Shown here: one piece after another, positions 1 through 8,336 of the stretch
How the letters are laid out: every line of letters begins with the position of its first letter
Numbering within the stretch: position 1 is the stretch's first letter
Source: Bacteroidota bacterium
Lineage (GTDB): Bacteria; Bacteroidota; Bacteroidia; B-17B0; Aurantibacillaceae
Length of the DNA stretch: 64,000 nt
Direction of reading: 5' to 3'
Assembly (NCBI GenBank): GCA_019638705.1
Contig: JAHBTI010000009.1
Span: 1 to 64,000 of the forward strand
Position numbers and translations under genes: made by a program
Notes under the pieces: model-generated
Seen by the model: the letters and a program-made list of their open reading frames with translations, nothing else
What the model was told of the DNA's origin: nothing
Databases searched by the model: none

Positions 1-2148
1 ATTTGGCAACCAAGTATAAGTGTTAGCACCGCTCACAGTTAAGTTTGAAGTAAATGTTGGGCAAATGCTTTGAGTTGGCGTAATAGTTAATGTTGGGTTG
101 GAATAAAAACTTACCTGCACGGTTTCGCTGGTGGCACATATATTATTTGTTGCTGTAACTGTGTAAATGGTTATTGGCACGGTTAGACTGACAACAATAG
201 AGTTTGAAACAATGCTGTTTGGCTGCCATGTAAACACGCTCGCTCCGCTCGCGTTGAGCGTGGCACTTTGGTTAGTGCAAATAGTTTGGTTGGGGGAAAC
301 GCTTAATACAGGGTAATCATAATAATTTACAGACACGGTACTTGTTATGCCGCAGGTGTTATTGGTTGCGCTAAGGGTGTAAATTGTAATTGGCACGGTT
401 GGGCTGACGACAATTGAATTTGTATTTGCACCACTTGGTTGCCATGTGTAACCGATTGCCCCGCTTGTGCTAAGTGTGGCAGATTGACCTGCACATATAG
501 TTTGATTAGGCAAAGCAGTTAGCGGGGGATTGGCTATGTAGTTAATGGAAATCGTTTTGCTTTCTGTACAATTATTGGCATCAGTAACATTTGCCGTGTA
601 AATATGAGTGCCTGCAAGAGTTTGAGTAACTATGCCAACAGAAAAATTTGCACCACTGCTCCAACTGTAAGTAAGACTGCTGCCTGTGCCGCCGCTTGCG
701 TTAGCGGTAAGCAGTACACCGCCACCCACGCATATACTTGTGCTGCTGCTTGATAGATTTACTGTTATAGCGGGCGGTTGCGTTATGGTAACTACACTTT
801 GCGAGGGACAACCCGTAGTGTCATCTACTGTTACTGTCCACGCACCTGCGCTTACGTTGTTTATGTTTTGTGTGTTGAGTGTACTTGTGCCGTTAGTCCA
901 TGTGTAAGTGGGTGTACCCGAATTACCCGATACTGCTAAAATGCTTGCGCTGCCCGTGCTTGCACCGTAACAAGTTGTAATATTACTGCCACTTGCCGTA
1001 AAAGTAAGGCAGGGAATGTATATTTGGTTGGGTAAACCTATACTAGAATGTGATATTGTATTTTGGGTAACATTAAAAGCACTAACGGGCTGACCAAAGG
1101 CAAAAAAATTACAGCCTGCGCCTGCCACATTAGGATTATTAATCACATGAATATTATGCCAACTGTTATTGGTAACTAATGAATTTGCAATATATATTTT
1201 TCCGTCGGGAGCTAACTGCATACTGCCGGTACTGAGAGTAGGATTACTGATGCTTACAGACGAAGAAAGAATAGCCATATTAGAGCCTGCCGATAAATCC
1301 CATTGCACTATTTGCATTAAGTTGTTAAGATTTCCAACTCCTGCACCATACAGTTTTGTGCCGTCGGGCGAAAACTCGCAGCCATAGCCATTATGACCAA
1401 TTGCCAAGTTTAAAATTAACGAATTGCTCACTGCCCCCGTAGTAGCGTTAAAGTCATACAGTTCTATGGGCTGAAACAACCAAGCCGAGGCTAATTTTTG
1501 TCCGTCGGGAGAAAATTTTATACAACCCGAAGCGTTGTAAGCAGAACCTATTGAAGAAACAACAGCAGTAGTATTTAATCCTGTGGCGGTAAGCAAATAA
1601 GCGTAATAAGATGAAGAATTGCGCGGCTGTGTCATTATCCAAAAATCTGTGCCGTTGGCGTGGCGGGTAGCTGAAAGTTTTTCGAAGCCTTGAGATGAGT
1701 TTAATAAGGAAGTATTTTTAACGGTAACAGAGCCAATGCCCGTCGCCAAACTCATATCCACAATAGAGTAATAAAAACCTAAATTGAAAGTTTCGTCCAC
1801 AGTAAAGACATAATAAATGGTTGAATTGCCGGGTTGTTTAATAATAAGAGCGGCTTGAACAGGACTACTGCCCCCAATCAAACCTGTACCGTTAGCCATA
1901 GTTGTATGTGCTGCATTATAAATTGTTGAACCGTCTGTATAAAACAACAAATTTCCCGCATTGTCGGCTATGCTTGCACAGCCTTCGCCTACATTCATAG
2001 CACTATTGTTCAAAATAGTGGGCGGGTTAGTCATAAAATCCAAAGCACAACCGTACCCGAAATACCATTTTTTGTTTTGGTTTTGCGCCAAAGAAAAAAC
2101 CGCACAAAAAATAAATGTGAGTAAAAAATATGTTTTTAACTGTTGCAA
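1..2148 (-). CDS. Secreted multidomain protein with Ig/PKD-like repeats (3' part outside window)
   Basis: The frame is open for 716 codons from a TTG at 2148 to the left window edge, so the C-terminus is missing. The N-terminus reads as a signal peptide: a Lys residue, a long hydrophobic core and an FSLAQ cleavage region. The next ~110 residues (WYFGYGCALDF, NLLFYTDGSTIYN) match the N-terminal module common in large secreted Bacteroidota proteins that carry PKD or Ig-like repeats. From about residue 500 onward, modules of ~70 residues recur, each with NQTIC, a YTW.PN motif and a TVPITIYT motif; at least three are visible. Such proteins are usually T9SS-exported surface adhesins, but the sorting domain would lie outside the window. 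The TTG start is inferred because no in-frame ATG precedes the signal peptide. Confidence 0.75.
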   Translation of the reverse strand, partial: MQQLKTYFLLTFIFCAVFSLAQNQNKKWYFGYGCALDFMTNPPTILNNSAMNVGEGCASIADNAGNLLFYTDGSTIYNAAHTTMANGTGLIGGSSPVQAALIIKQPGNSTIYYVFTVDETFNLGFYYSIVDMSLATGIGSVTVKNTSLLNSSQGFEKLSATRHANGTDFWIMTQPRNSSSYYAYLLTATGLNTTAVVSSIGSAYNASGCIKFSPDGQKLASAWLFQPIELYDFNATTGAVSNSLILNLAIGHNGYGCEFSPDGTKLYGAGVGNLNNLMQIVQWDLSAGSNMAILSSSVSISNPTLSTGSMQLAPDGKIYIANSLVTNNSWHNIHVINNPNVAGAGCNFFAFGQPVSAFNVTQNTISHSSIGLPNQIYIPCLTFTASGSNITTCYGASTGSASILAVSGNSGTPTYTWTNGTSTLNTQNINNVSAGAWTVTVDDTTGCPSQSVVTITQPPAITVNLSSSSTSICVGGGVLLTANASGGTGSSLTYSWSSGANFSVGIVTQTLAGTHIYTANVTDANNCTESKTISINYIANPPLTALPNQTICAGQSATLSTSGAIGYTWQPSGANTNSIVVSPTVPITIYTLSATNNTCGITSTVSVNYYDYPVLSVSPNQTICTNQSATLNASGASVFTWQPNSIVSNSIVVSLTVPITIYTVTATNNICATSETVQVSFYSNPTLTITPTQSICPTFTSNLTVSGANTYTWLPN

Positions 2149-2219
2149 AACGCTTGGTTTAAAATCGGTTGAAAAGGTACAAAAATTAAATGTTGTATAA
2201 AAAGGGTTTTGTTTTGTAG

Positions 2220-2250
2220 AGATTTGACAAATTTTGAATTTGTCAAATCT
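2220..2250. repeat. Intergenic perfect inverted repeat (14-bp arms)
   Basis: Arms AGATTTGACAAATT at 2220-2233 and its exact reverse complement at 2237-2250 are separated by 3 bp. There is no T-run behind it, so it is not an obvious intrinsic terminator. It sits between two divergently oriented genes. The rest of 2149-2377 holds only a short GCCCT/AGGGC hairpin near 2266 and the promoter of the next gene. Confidence 0.6.
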
Positions 2251-2320
2251 GCACCGTTGCGGTTGCGCCCTGAAAGGGCAGCATAATACACAGCATTAAT
2301 ACCGCCATTTCAAACCGTTC

Positions 2321-2351
2321 TTTTACAGTTTCGCGAAAAACGGTACTTTTG
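2321..2351 (+). promoter_or_regulatory. Probable promoter of the alpha-oxoamine synthase gene
   Basis: TACTTTTG at 2344-2351 fits the Bacteroidota -7 consensus TAnnTTTG. A TTTT tetramer 19 bp upstream stands where the -33 TTTG is expected. The start codon lies 27 bp downstream. Confidence 0.45.
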
Positions 2352-2377
2352 CCACATTATAAAAACACTTTGTCAAA

Positions 2378-3637
2378 ATGAAAGACATCTTTGAAAGAAT
2401 AAAAAAACACGCGGGTCCAATCGGCGAACACGCTAAAGAATCTCATGGGTACTTCACGTTTCCCAAGCTGGAAGGTGATGTTAATCCGTACATGAATTTT
2501 CGCGGAAAAAAATTATTAAACTGGAGTTTAAACAACTATTTGGGTTTGGCTAATCACCCCGAAGTGAGAAAAGCCGATACCGATGCAGCCGCACAATACG
2601 GTTTGGCACTGCCAATGGGCGCACGCATGATGAGCGGAAACTCCGACCAACACGAACAGTTGGAACGCGAACTCTCTGCTTATGTAAAAAAAGAAGACAC
2701 CATTCTTTGCAACTTCGGTTATCAGGCTATGGTAAGTGCCATTGACGCCATTGTTGACCGCCGCGATGTGATTGTTTACGATGCGGAAAGCCATGCCTGC
2801 ATACTGGACGGTGTGCGTTTGCACATGGGAAAACGTTATGTGTTTAAGCATAACGATATAGAAGATTTTGAAAAACAAATGAAACGCGCTACCGAATTAG
2901 CCGATGAAACAGGCGGCGGCATTTTGGTAATTACCGAAGGCGTGTTTGGTATGCGCGGCGACCAAGGTAAGTTGAAAGAAATTGTTGCTTTGAAAAAGAA
3001 ATACACCTTCCGTTTGTTTGTGGACGATGCGCACGGCATTGGCACTATGGGTGCAAACGGCGGCGGCACGGGCGAAGAGCAAGGTTGTCAGGACGGAGTG
3101 GACATTTACTTCGGCACATTTGCCAAATCCTTTGCTTTAATCGGCGGATTTATTTCTTCGTCAAAAGACATTATTACGTTTTTACGTTACAATATGCGCT
3201 CGCAAATTTTTGCAAAAAGTTTGCCGATGCCTTTGGTTGTGGGTGCTTTAAAACGTTTGGAGTTAATGCGCAATCACCCTGAATACCGCTTAAAAATGTG
3301 GGAAATTGCCCGTGCCTTACAAAAAGGTTTTGTGGACGGAGGCTTTGACATTGGTGTAACCAACACTATGGTAACACCTGTGTATATGCGCGGCTCAATT
3401 CCTGAAGCAACCAATATGGTAATTGACCTGCGCGAAAATTTCGGCATTTTCTGCTCTATGGTGGTGTATCCTGTTGTGCCAAAGGGCATGATTATTTTGC
3501 GCATTATTCCTACTGCCGTTCACACGCTGGAAGATGTGAAATACACCGTTGAAAGTTTCAGCAAAATAAAAGACAAATTGTATAGCGGCGAATACGCCGC
3601 CGATAAAATTAAAGAAGGTTTTTCGCAAGCGTTGTAA
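2378..3637 (+). CDS. Alpha-oxoamine synthase family PLP enzyme, probable serine palmitoyltransferase type
   Basis: PLP-dependent enzyme of the AOS family (KBL/BioF/SPT), which condenses an amino acid with an acyl-CoA. The 419 residues are full length. PLP-binding features are the DDAHGIG motif (Asp217-His219) and the Schiff-base lysine in GTFAKSF (Lys250). The N-terminus (HAGPIGEHAKESHGYFTFPK) is that of a conserved Bacteroidota group usually annotated as aminotransferase or BioF-like. No bio genes are near it, so a role in sphingolipid or sulfonolipid long-chain base synthesis is more likely than biotin synthesis; this is inference. It is a single gene with its own promoter and a strong terminator at 3665-3700. 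Confidence 0.8.
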   Translation: MKDIFERIKKHAGPIGEHAKESHGYFTFPKLEGDVNPYMNFRGKKLLNWSLNNYLGLANHPEVRKADTDAAAQYGLALPMGARMMSGNSDQHEQLERELSAYVKKEDTILCNFGYQAMVSAIDAIVDRRDVIVYDAESHACILDGVRLHMGKRYVFKHNDIEDFEKQMKRATELADETGGGILVITEGVFGMRGDQGKLKEIVALKKKYTFRLFVDDAHGIGTMGANGGGTGEEQGCQDGVDIYFGTFAKSFALIGGFISSSKDIITFLRYNMRSQIFAKSLPMPLVVGALKRLELMRNHPEYRLKMWEIARALQKGFVDGGFDIGVTNTMVTPVYMRGSIPEATNMVIDLRENFGIFCSMVVYPVVPKGMIILRIIPTAVHTLEDVKYTVESFSKIKDKLYSGEYAADKIKEGFSQAL

Positions 3638-3664
3638 AAGCCACGAAGAACACTAATCACTAAT

Positions 3665-3700
3665 AAAAAATCCCGATAATTATTTTATCGGGATTTTTTT
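3665..3700. terminator. Bidirectional intrinsic terminator
   Basis: The stem AATCCCGATAA / TTATCGGGATT has A-runs on one side and a seven-T run on the other. It serves both the upstream + strand gene and the convergent - strand S46 peptidase. Confidence 0.85.
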
Positions 3701-3748
3701 ATAAATACTGCTTTGTGTGAATTAGTACAATCGCGTGGCTCTACAATT

Positions 3749-5917
3749 TTAATTCTTTATCAATTGTAATTCGTCAATAATATTTTTTGCACCGCCGAGC
3801 TTATCAACAATGAATAGCACATAACGAATGTCCACGCAAATAGTGCGGTTCAAATCTTTGTCAAAAGCAATTTTGTGGCTCAGGGCTTCGTAATTGCCGT
3901 CAAACGCCAAACCGATGAGTTCGCCGTTAGCGTTCATTACGGGAGAACCTGAATTTCCACCGGTAATATCGTTGGTGGTAATAAAGTTTACAACCACATC
4001 GTTTGCTTTTTTGTCAATGTATTGTCCGTAATCTTTATTTTTAATCAAGTCCAATAATTTTGCAGGTACATCAAATTCGTAATCGCCCGCCACATATTTT
4101 TCTTTTACGCCGTTTAATAAAGCCACCTCGCTGTATTTTACACCTTTGCTCGGCGAATACGATTTCACCGTTCCGTAAGAAACACGCATGGTAAAATTCG
4201 CATCGGGATAAAGCACTTTGCCTTTGTTCATTTCCAAAATACCTTTTTGGTATTTGTTGTTTAATGCAAAGGTTGTGGCGGTAAATTCTTTAAAATATTT
4301 TTCGTAATTGTTATTGTAGTTGTTTACAAAAGCCATAACGGTTTTAAAGGCAAGGTCGGTTTGAAGTGCCGATGCGCTTGGGTTTGAAATAAACAAATCC
4401 CATTTTGCGGTAGTTAAAAGAAATGAGCGGCTAAACACATCTTCGGCGTATTTTTTATACGTTTCCTCTTTGGTTAAATCGCCGTAAGCGGCTTTTAGCT
4501 CATTGTAAAAATCGGTTGGTTGCTGGCTTGCATCAATGTCGTTATAAAACATACGCAGCACCACCGCCAAAATATTTTTGTCGGAAGTAATGTTTTCGGC
4601 TTCCATAAAACTTTCATGGCTCTTTTTTACGGCACTAATTGTTTTTTTCAAGTCTTCGGGTTTGGTGTCGGTAGTTGAGAGTTGCTCGTTCAGGGTTTTT
4701 AACCTGCTTGCAAACGCCAGCAAGGGCGAACCCAAAATTCCTTCCTGCAAATACACTCTGCCTTTGGCGTAAGGTGTCCACGCATCATAGGCTTTTTTCA
4801 TGTCGGCAAACAAATTATCGTATTCCGTTTTTCCTTTTGCCCATTTTTCAAAAGCTGCTTCGTCTTTTTGTTTTTGCGCCAAAACATTGTGCTTTATTAA
4901 TTGTTTTGACTCGCCGTCAAAAAATTTCCAATAGTTGGCAATACCTGCATAAGAACTTGCCAGTTGCAACTTCACCGAAGGGTTGGCAAGCATTTCTGTT
5001 TTCATCAGTTTCAAACGTTCTTCGCGCAGTTTTACCAAATTCGGGTTTTCAACATCAATTTTCAGTTTTACACCGTAAGAAGTTTCGTAACGGTTTGTTC
5101 CACCCGGGTAGCCGTAAATCATGGCGTAATCGCCCTCATTTAACCCTTTAATAGATACAGGCAAAAAATATTTTGGTTGAAAAGGCACGTTATCTGCTTT
5201 GTATTCGGTAGAGGCTGTTCCGTCAGCCGCCTGATACACACGGAAAATAGAGAAATCGCCTGTGTGGCGCGGATATTCCCAGTTGTCGGTATCGCCACCG
5301 AATTTACCGATGCTTTCGGGCGGTGTGCCCACCAAACGCACATCTTTATATCGTTGGTAAGTAAATTGCAAAAACTGGTTGCCTTTAAAAAAGCTGCTCA
5401 CGCGCACTTCATAGTTTGTGCCTTCTTCGGCTTTTTTACCCATTTCCGCAAGAATAGACGGAAGTTTGGCAGTGTATTCATTCGGGTTGATGTCTTTTAA
5501 TTTTTCCTGAACGGCAGAAGTTACATCGTCAATTTTTACCAGAAACTGCACGCTTAACCCCGGGCAGGCAATTTCTTCGGTTTTTGATTTTGCCCAAAAA
5601 CCGTCTTTTAAATAATTATGCTGCACCGAACTTACGCCGGCAATGCTGCCGTAACCGCAATGGTGGTTGGTAAACAACAAGCCTTCTTTACTTACAATTT
5701 CAGCCGTGCAGCCGCCGCCAAAAATAACAATGGCATCTTTAATGCTGGCTTTGTTCATATCGTAAAGCTGCTCTTTGCTTAGCTTTAAGCCGCTTTTTTG
5801 CATATCGGCATAGGTTTTTTCGCCAATTAAATGAACGAGGAACATACCCTCGTCGGCGTTCAGGGTACAGAAGTTAATTGTAAAAACAACCAACAGTAAT
5901 TTTGCTATTCTTTTCAT
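3749..5917 (-). CDS. S46 family dipeptidyl-peptidase (DPP7-like)
   Basis: Secreted or periplasmic serine exopeptidase that removes dipeptides from peptides, feeding amino-acid-based growth. The 722 residues match the family (~700-720). A signal peptide is visible (residues 1-21). The catalytic His lies in TNHHCGYG (His85) and the nucleophile in GGNSGSPV (Ser656). The residue that sets P1 specificity in this family falls at Gly674 (FDGNY). Glycine there is typical of DPP7-type enzymes preferring hydrophobic P1, whereas DPP11 enzymes for acidic P1 have Arg. This assignment rests on remembered family knowledge. The gene is monocistronic and convergent with the upstream gene. Confidence 0.9.
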   Translation of the reverse strand: MKRIAKLLLVVFTINFCTLNADEGMFLVHLIGEKTYADMQKSGLKLSKEQLYDMNKASIKDAIVIFGGGCTAEIVSKEGLLFTNHHCGYGSIAGVSSVQHNYLKDGFWAKSKTEEIACPGLSVQFLVKIDDVTSAVQEKLKDINPNEYTAKLPSILAEMGKKAEEGTNYEVRVSSFFKGNQFLQFTYQRYKDVRLVGTPPESIGKFGGDTDNWEYPRHTGDFSIFRVYQAADGTASTEYKADNVPFQPKYFLPVSIKGLNEGDYAMIYGYPGGTNRYETSYGVKLKIDVENPNLVKLREERLKLMKTEMLANPSVKLQLASSYAGIANYWKFFDGESKQLIKHNVLAQKQKDEAAFEKWAKGKTEYDNLFADMKKAYDAWTPYAKGRVYLQEGILGSPLLAFASRLKTLNEQLSTTDTKPEDLKKTISAVKKSHESFMEAENITSDKNILAVVLRMFYNDIDASQQPTDFYNELKAAYGDLTKEETYKKYAEDVFSRSFLLTTAKWDLFISNPSASALQTDLAFKTVMAFVNNYNNNYEKYFKEFTATTFALNNKYQKGILEMNKGKVLYPDANFTMRVSYGTVKSYSPSKGVKYSEVALLNGVKEKYVAGDYEFDVPAKLLDLIKNKDYGQYIDKKANDVVVNFITTNDITGGNSGSPVMNANGELIGLAFDGNYEALSHKIAFDKDLNRTICVDIRYVLFIVDKLGGAKNIIDELQLIKN

Positions 5918-5940
5918 GCTATTAAAAATTTAGTGAACTG

Positions 5941-5972
5941 CAAAAGTAACAGTTTCTAAAAAACTATTTCAA
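5941..5972 (-). promoter_or_regulatory. Promoter of the S46 peptidase gene
   Basis: On the - strand, TTG (5972-5970) is followed after 21 bp by TACTTTTG (5948-5941), matching TTTG-N17-23-TAnnTTTG. The start codon is 24 bp downstream. The -33 part overlaps the 3' end of the neighbouring barrel gene. Confidence 0.6.
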
Positions 5973-7217
5973 CTTCTTTGCCAAACTAAAAAATATACTT
6001 TGTCCGTAGCCTGTTTTGGGAACAACAAAGCCCTGCAAAGAATTACTGCCAAGCCGCAGAAAAAATCCCTGTGTGTTCCATGTAATTGCCGTGCCCACGT
6101 TAAGCCGCACATAACCGCCGTAACTGACGTGTAACGTGAAAACAACATTTTTTACCCTGTATTGTGGTTCTATAAAAATGTAGGGCTTATAGTTGGCATT
6201 AAACATATAACGGAAACCTGTGGACAGCGCAAATAATTCTCTTGCTCCAAAATAAATTTTATTAATAATGAGCAAATTGGTTGGAATGTTTACGTTAAAA
6301 CTTTCGTGGCGTGCTTCGGTAAGTTGGCGCAAAAGGCTGTCGCGGTTAATGCGCTGTATGGTAGAATCTCTGATTTCAAACAAATTGCTGGCGTGATAGC
6401 CCGCGTATCGCAAACTTGTGTCGGCACTGTATTGCACACTTTGGTTTAACCAGTAAATAAAGCCAATATTATTGGCATTTACGGTAAGCACGCTGCGTTT
6501 GCCCACTTTGCTTTTATAAGGTGTTTCAAAATAAATATCGGTGCTTGCGCCAATGCCGTTAAAGCTGGTGAGTTCTTTATTGTTGGTATCGCTTAAAGCC
6601 ATGCTGAAGTTGGAAGTAAAAATACTTTCGCTTCCGTCTGCCGAAGTGTATAAAGAAGAATTGTCGCCTGTTTTGATATAAAATAACTGCCGCCCTCTTA
6701 ACACAGAAACTGACACGCCGATTTTTGCCAAAGAATCCACATGATGAATAATAGCTCCGAATTTTATTTCCTGAAAACTTAAAGCGTTTACATTACAATT
6801 GCTCAGGTTGGCTGTTTTTCCGCGAAACATATCGTTGCCGTAAAACATTAAATTAAAAAAATCGCGGGAATAGGTAGCGTTCAATAATTCCTGAGTTTTA
6901 AAGCCAATGAGGAAATCAAACTTTTTGCCGCCTTTTATAAAGGCACTTAAATCTGAATTGAGGTTAATGCCGAAATTGTTTACGCTGCGCAACTGTTCCG
7001 ATGATTTTATTTTCAGTTCATCGCTGATGTGCCCGCCAAAAATAAGTTTGTTTATCAGTCCGCTGCTCATGCCGTTGCTGCCCGCTTCAAAATCGCTGTT
7101 TAACGAAATGCTGCGCCCTGTGTGGCTGTAATTTAAAAAACTTGAGTTGTACTGCGCTTGCACAAGCCCAAAGCCTGAAAGAAGCAAAAAAACTAAAAGC
7201 AAAACAGGGCTTTTCAT
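5964..7217 (-). CDS. Predicted outer-membrane beta-barrel protein (DUF5723-like)
   Basis: 417 residues from the ATG at 7217; an upstream TTG at 7226 would add only three residues. The signal peptide ends in VQAQ. The body alternates short hydrophobic strands and turns with many Asn, Ser and Gly residues, and ends in a strand-rich region (YGQSIFFSLAKKLK), as expected for a barrel. The overall look (YNSSFLNYSHTGRSISLNSDF at the mature N-terminus) is that of Bacteroidota DUF5723 proteins, whose function is unknown. It stands directly upstream of the S46 peptidase but has no visible functional link to it. Confidence 0.65.
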   Translation of the reverse strand: MKSPVLLLVFLLLSGFGLVQAQYNSSFLNYSHTGRSISLNSDFEAGSNGMSSGLINKLIFGGHISDELKIKSSEQLRSVNNFGINLNSDLSAFIKGGKKFDFLIGFKTQELLNATYSRDFFNLMFYGNDMFRGKTANLSNCNVNALSFQEIKFGAIIHHVDSLAKIGVSVSVLRGRQLFYIKTGDNSSLYTSADGSESIFTSNFSMALSDTNNKELTSFNGIGASTDIYFETPYKSKVGKRSVLTVNANNIGFIYWLNQSVQYSADTSLRYAGYHASNLFEIRDSTIQRINRDSLLRQLTEARHESFNVNIPTNLLIINKIYFGARELFALSTGFRYMFNANYKPYIFIEPQYRVKNVVFTLHVSYGGYVRLNVGTAITWNTQGFFLRLGSNSLQGFVVPKTGYGQSIFFSLAKKLK

Positions 7218-7237
7218 GTTTCGCAAATGTAAATTTA

Positions 7238-7273
7238 TTTGTCAAAACGGCTTCAAAATATTTTGTAGCTTTG
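7238..7273 (+). promoter_or_regulatory. Probable promoter of the membrane protein/PASTA operon
   Basis: TTTG at 7238-7241 and TAGCTTTG at 7266-7273 are 24 bp apart, slightly long for the Bacteroidota consensus. Transcription would begin within a few bases of the ATG at 7282, so the mRNA may be nearly leaderless. Confidence 0.45.
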
Positions 7274-7281
7274 TTAGCAAA

Positions 7282-7707
7282 ATGAAACTCGGATTAAGAT
7301 TTTATTTGTCTTGGATTTCGTCAGCCATTGTTATGTTTGTGCTATTTTATTTGTGGCACGGCACATTTTTAAATGACTTTAAACGTATTCAGTTTCCTGT
7401 ATCGTGGCTTATAACATTTGCGGTGTTTACTTATTTGGTTTTGGGTGCAGGAATTTATTTGCTGTACGAGTCGCGCATCATGAAAACATTCCGCAACTTT
7501 ATTGTGCGCGGGTTAATTTGCGGTGCTGTTGCAGGATTTTCGTTATTTGTAATTGCCACCATTGTAAATATTTCTCTTACACAACATTTAAGCTCAAAAC
7601 ATTTACTTATTGACTGCGCGTGGCAAATGGTAGAGCAAATTTTTGGCGCAATGGTTATTGTGGCATTTAAAATTTTCATTCACGAACCTTTGGAAGAACG
7701 CGCTTAA
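7282..7707 (+). CDS. Small four-helix membrane protein, unknown function
   Basis: 141 residues with about four hydrophobic membrane segments (residues ~8-27, 42-64, 78-100, 113-135) and short polar loops. I do not recognise a family with confidence; the pattern resembles small conserved inner-membrane proteins of the DUF2798/DUF4199 kind. It is the first gene of a + strand run and is followed after 32 bp by the PASTA protein. The start at 7282 is preferred over earlier in-frame codons because it begins directly with the first membrane segment and fits the promoter. Confidence 0.65.
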   Translation: MKLGLRFYLSWISSAIVMFVLFYLWHGTFLNDFKRIQFPVSWLITFAVFTYLVLGAGIYLLYESRIMKTFRNFIVRGLICGAVAGFSLFVIATIVNISLTQHLSSKHLLIDCAWQMVEQIFGAMVIVAFKIFIHEPLEERA

Positions 7708-7739
7708 AACATTCCAAATTCAAAATACACCAAAATTCA

Positions 7740-8336
7740 ATGCACAGTTTTTTTTCATTCTTAAAGTCAAAACAGTTTTTTATTAACCTTGCCGTTATTG
7801 TGTTACTGATTGTTTCCATGTTTGTGGGAATTATGATGTGGACAAGCACTTATACACAGCACAACGATTTTGTGGAAGTTCCGGATTTTAAACATAAAAA
7901 TACAGCTGAGATAGAAAATTTTGTTTCGGGCAAAGGCGTGGCGTGTCAGATTATTGACAGTATTTACGACCCCAAACAAAAACCGGGCATTGTGTTGCGC
8001 CAAGACCCCGAAGCAGGAGCAAAAGTAAAACACAATAGAACGGTGTATTTGTACGTTACCTGTATGGTTGCGCCGCAAATTTTAATGCCGAAACTGATAG
8101 ACCGCAGCGAACGCCAAGCTAAACTAATTATAAGTTCTTACGGTTTAAAAGTAGGAAACACCTCTTTAGCCGCCGCAGATTGCAACGGTTGTGTGGTGGC
8201 TCAGTTAATTAACGGAAAAAACATTGAACCGGGTGAAAGCGTAAAAAAAGGAAGCACGGTAAATTTAGTAATCGGCAAAAAAGGCTTGCGCGCAAAAGAA
8301 GATGAAGAAGAACATGATGAAAACGAACATGATTAA
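7740..8336 (+). CDS. Membrane-anchored PASTA-domain protein
   Basis: 198 residues: a short cytoplasmic N-terminus, one transmembrane helix (~15-34), then two PASTA repeats (about 42-108 and 110-178). Typical PASTA signatures are VLRQDPEAGAKVK and GESVKKGSTVNLVIG. An acidic, His-rich tail closes the protein. PASTA domains bind peptidoglycan or muropeptides. No kinase domain is present, so this is a stand-alone envelope protein, common in Bacteroidota. The 3' end overlaps the start of the next gene, which suggests translational coupling. Confidence 0.85.
   Translation: MHSFFSFLKSKQFFINLAVIVLLIVSMFVGIMMWTSTYTQHNDFVEVPDFKHKNTAEIENFVSGKGVACQIIDSIYDPKQKPGIVLRQDPEAGAKVKHNRTVYLYVTCMVAPQILMPKLIDRSERQAKLIISSYGLKVGNTSLAAADCNGCVVAQLINGKNIEPGESVKKGSTVNLVIGKKGLRAKEDEEEHDENEHD

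Noticed and set aside
4578-5500. Long + strand open frames opposite the S46 peptidase
   Set aside because: They lie antisense to a well-supported gene, lack family motifs and have unnatural composition; taken as shadows. The same holds for the other long antisense frames, for example opposite pnp, the CBS-like gene and the AlgX-like gene.
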